DNA of 64,000 nt, from positions 124,001-188,000 of the forward strand of contig JAQWPM010000012.1 in NCBI GenBank assembly GCA_029245345.1, read 5' to 3'. Of this stretch, positions 61,690 to 64,000 are shown one piece after another; within the stretch, counting starts at the first letter, position 1; the number at the start of each line of letters is the position of its first letter. This DNA comes from Longimicrobiales bacterium. Lineage in GTDB: Bacteria > Gemmatimonadota > Gemmatimonadetes > Longimicrobiales > Gaopeijiaceae. The notes beneath the pieces were generated by a model. The model saw nothing but the letters and a program-made list of their open reading frames with translations, did not search any database and was not told the origin of the DNA. The position numbers were made by a program, and so were the translations under genes.

Positions 61690-64000
61690 TCCTCTCTCAG
61701 GCCCAACGCCGGAAGCGTGCGGGACATCTTCCAGGCCGGGTAGAGTCCGGCTAGAAGAGCCCCCGCAAGGGCGAGGCCGAGGGACTGGAACACGACGTCT
61801 CCTCCCAGTTCCATTTGGAGGGTCCACCCAAAGGAACGTCGATTCACGACATGGATCATCACCACAGCGAGGAGCACCCCAACCGGGAGCGCCAAAACAC
61901 CCGCGACCAAGCCCATGAGCCCCGTTTGAGTGGTGACCAATCCCCACACCTGACGGGGGGTCAGTCCATTGGCGCGGAGCACCGCGAGTTCCCGGGCACG
62001 CTCGAGTTGAAGAGCCATCAGAGCTCCGAGCACACCGACAAACGCTACGATTAGAGAAATGACGCGCAGGACAGCAGTGACCTGGAACGTCCGATCGAAG
62101 ACTTCCAATGAGCCCTCGCGCAACGTGCGGTTGGACCGGACCGATACGATGAGGTCCTCGGGTCGGATCGTGGCCTGTAACTCGCGGGCGACCCTGTCCG
62201 GGTCGACTCCGTCGCCCAGGAAGAGGCCGAGTGAGGTCACGTCGCGATCCAGCCAGTACCGGTCAAAGGTGGACCGGCTCATCATCATCACCCCCTGATC
62301 CGAGGCGTAGTCATAGAATACGCCGGCCACCTGGAATTGGTGCGGGCCTGTCTCGGTCCGCAGCGACACGCTGGAGCCAACCTCCAGCCTGTGTCGGAAT
62401 GCGAGCGGCTCGGAGACGATGACCGCACCCCCATCGCGAAAGGCCTCCATCGCTTGGACTGGATCACCTTCGATGAAGTCGAAGGCGCTCTCCCCTCGTG
62501 GATCCAGCTCCAGCGCAACCAATCGGAGAGAGCCCCACGGTGCGGCCACATTCGCCCCTCGGTAGGTGCTTCGCCCGACCACCGCAGGATGACCGACAAA
62601 GTCAGCCACTAGATCAGGCGGGAGGGAGCCACTCGCCTGTGAGGTGACTTCAGACGGCAGGGACACATACACGTCGGCCTGCAGCGTGTGATCGAGCCAA
62701 CTCACGAGGGTGCCCCTGAAGCTCTGAATCATTGTGCCGAGGCCCACTGAGACTGCCACGGCGATCACAAGCGCAGAAACGGCGGGAGCGGTCCGACTCA
62801 GCGAGGTCTGAACGGACCGCACAGCGAGGACCCCCAGGATACCTCCCACCTTACCAACAATAGGGGAGATCAAGCGCAGGCCCCACAACATGCCGAGCGG
62901 CGCGACGAGCGCTAGGCCGATCATGATGAAGAACAAGCCCAACAAGCTGATCATCACGCTTCGAGCAGACAAAGTCAGCACGAGGGCACCCAGGCTCATC
63001 GAGATGACTCCGGCTGCCGCGACCTTCGGGGTCACTTCGCGGGCGCTCTCCTCCACGATGGAGCGAGTCTGCGCCAAACGCGGAGGCGCCTCCGCCGCCA
63101 GTCGCGCGGCCGGAATCGCCGTGAGCAGTGTCGTCCCCAGTCCAAGCAGGACCCCCTTCGCGAGGCCCCAGGGTTGGACCGAGAGCCCCTCTACTGAGAC
63201 CACGAAGTACAGGTCGTTGATCGTCTGGGTCACAAGCCCGACCAAACCTCGGCCCAGACCGATTCCGACGACCAACCCCAACGCCGTACCGAGCGATGCG
63301 ATCGCCACGGCCTCCCAGAGGACGGTGGCGTAAACATCCCTCTTCGTGACCCCGAGCGTACGCATCCGACCAAATAGTTCGCGCCGCTGAATCACTGAGA
63401 AGTTCAAGGCGTTGTAGATCAAAAACATCCCGAAGACCATCGCCAGAAGACTCAACGCTCGAAGATTGAGGTCGAACGAAGCAATCATGCCGGCCATCGC
63501 CGCGGTCCGGGTACCGGTCGACTCGAGCGTCGCAGACGCCGGCATGACCCCCCTGATCCGTGCCGCGAGTTCGACCCCCTCCTGACCTGCGGGCAAGATC
63601 AGATCGATGCGGTCCAGGACGCCGGGGCGCGCTAGAGCGACCTGCGCAGCAGCGATGTCCATGACGAGCACGTCACGCAGTCCGGAGCGGACGGATTCGT
63701 CGTCCACCTCAATGAGCCCCACCACCGTGAGCGACACCGGCCGGCCGGCGATACGAACCAGAAGCGTGTCCGACTCTTCGACTCCGGCTTCACGCGCCGC
63801 GTCTCCCAATAGAGCGACCGCGCCCGGGACAGTGAGCAGACGACTGACATCGATACCGACGCGCCCTCCCGACGAGAAGCTCCTGAACGGTGCCTCAGAG
63901 AGCGGGTCGACACCCAACAGCCTCAGCGCGGCGCCTGGGAACATGTCGGAGCGCCCATATCCTTCCACAATCGGCGCAGATCCGCGCACGCCTAGACCAA
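61686..64000 (-). CDS. FtsX-like ABC transporter permease, N-terminus outside window
   Basis: The visible 771 codons encode two FtsX-type permease domains. Repeated spans occur: LSLLAMVFGMFLIYNALNFS, then LGVLAVRSVQTSLSRTAPAV, VISLIVAFVGVLGALMALQL and GLALAGALLAGLYPAWKMSR, with periplasmic beta regions between. The frame is open at the window edge, so the N-terminus (about 80 residues by comparison with the family) is missing. A separate ATPase gene is expected upstream. The downstream AttH-like lipoprotein overlaps it by 4 bases. It likely extrudes or loads a lipid or lipoprotein. Confidence 0.88.
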   Translation of the reverse strand, partial: GLGVRGSAPIVEGYGRSDMFPGAALRLLGVDPLSEAPFRSFSSGGRVGIDVSRLLTVPGAVALLGDAAREAGVEESDTLLVRIAGRPVSLTVVGLIEVDDESVRSGLRDVLVMDIAAAQVALARPGVLDRIDLILPAGQEGVELAARIRGVMPASATLESTGTRTAAMAGMIASFDLNLRALSLLAMVFGMFLIYNALNFSVIQRRELFGRMRTLGVTKRDVYATVLWEAVAIASLGTALGLVVGIGLGRGLVGLVTQTINDLYFVVSVEGLSVQPWGLAKGVLLGLGTTLLTAIPAARLAAEAPPRLAQTRSIVEESAREVTPKVAAAGVISMSLGALVLTLSARSVMISLLGLFFIMIGLALVAPLGMLWGLRLISPIVGKVGGILGVLAVRSVQTSLSRTAPAVSALVIAVAVSVGLGTMIQSFRGTLVSWLDHTLQADVYVSLPSEVTSQASGSLPPDLVADFVGHPAVVGRSTYRGANVAAPWGSLRLVALELDPRGESAFDFIEGDPVQAMEAFRDGGAVIVSEPLAFRHRLEVGSSVSLRTETGPHQFQVAGVFYDYASDQGVMMMSRSTFDRYWLDRDVTSLGLFLGDGVDPDRVARELQATIRPEDLIVSVRSNRTLREGSLEVFDRTFQVTAVLRVISLIVAFVGVLGALMALQLERARELAVLRANGLTPRQVWGLVTTQTGLMGLVAGVLALPVGVLLAVVMIHVVNRRSFGWTLQMELGGDVVFQSLGLALAGALLAGLYPAWKMSRTLPALGLREE

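Noticed and set aside
1-64000. Mobile elements, prophage genes or CRISPR arrays
   Set aside because: No transposase, integrase, phage structural gene, or regularly spaced direct repeats were recognised despite many relics.

Overview
The window reads as a chromosomal segment of a GC-rich, Gram-negative, free-replicating bacterium. It has housekeeping genes (DNA polymerase III delta subunit, phosphoglycerate mutase gpmI, ychF, RNase P RNA, tRNA-Arg), many Sec signal peptides and lipoboxes, outer-membrane barrel candidates (DUF5916 at 56906-59218, a barrel-like protein at 43391-44245) and two ECF sigma/anti-sigma pairs. The mix of secreted peptidases, D-aminoacylase-like amidohydrolases, DUF5916, VIT/vWA proteins and FtsX-type permease relics resembles Gemmatimonadota or neighbouring phyla. 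That placement is inference from gene content only. No insertion sequence, prophage, integrase or CRISPR array was seen.

Layout. 1-9251 is a minus-strand block: response regulator (cut by the edge), SPOR protein, holA, anti-sigma and sigma factor, then Nudix hydrolase, an M16 peptidase pair, a TPR protein and gpmI. 9272-14953 is mostly plus strand: small protein, aminotransferase, two amidohydrolases, with two gene relics between them. 15181-19156 holds a nitroreductase, a secreted protein, a STAS-like protein, a leucine-dehydrogenase relic and an M28 peptidase. 19261-23181 is a tightly overlapped operon of VIT/vWA protein, sigma factor and anti-sigma factor. 23307-30475 holds a saccharopine-dehydrogenase-like gene, M14 peptidase, YkgJ-type protein, a graveyard of ABC-exporter pieces around an intact MarR regulator, TerC and a sulfocyanin-like lipoprotein. 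30609-39367 holds a D-aminoacylase-like lipoprotein, creatininase-like protein, serine hydrolase, GMC oxidoreductase, TauD-type dioxygenase and a tandem NTF2-like lipoprotein. 39637-40207 is an RNA island (tRNA-Arg(CCG), RNase P RNA). 40297-53464 holds a class V aminotransferase, an NSS transporter, ApbE plus a NosR-like protein, serine hydrolase, M20 peptidase and DUF4105 protein. 54020-64000 holds an amidase, DUF6265 protein, spermidine-synthase-like protein, DUF5916 protein, ychF, and an AttH-like lipoprotein overlapping an FtsX-type permease that runs off the edge.

Two themes stand out. One is a secreted peptide and amino-acid salvage repertoire: M14, M16, M20 and M28 peptidases, D-aminoacylase-like enzymes, an amidase, PLP enzymes and an NSS transporter. 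The other is an unusually high load of gene relics. At least eleven recognisable broken genes (VPS10-like, membrane protein, leucine dehydrogenase, MacB-type ATPase, FtsX permease, MBL hydrolase, MarR, DUF456, TPR, M48 peptidase and one unidentified) sit between intact genes, with nonsense codons, frameshifts and internal deletions. This suggests ongoing gene loss in the lineage. Sequencing error is a weaker explanation because several relics also lack large internal segments.
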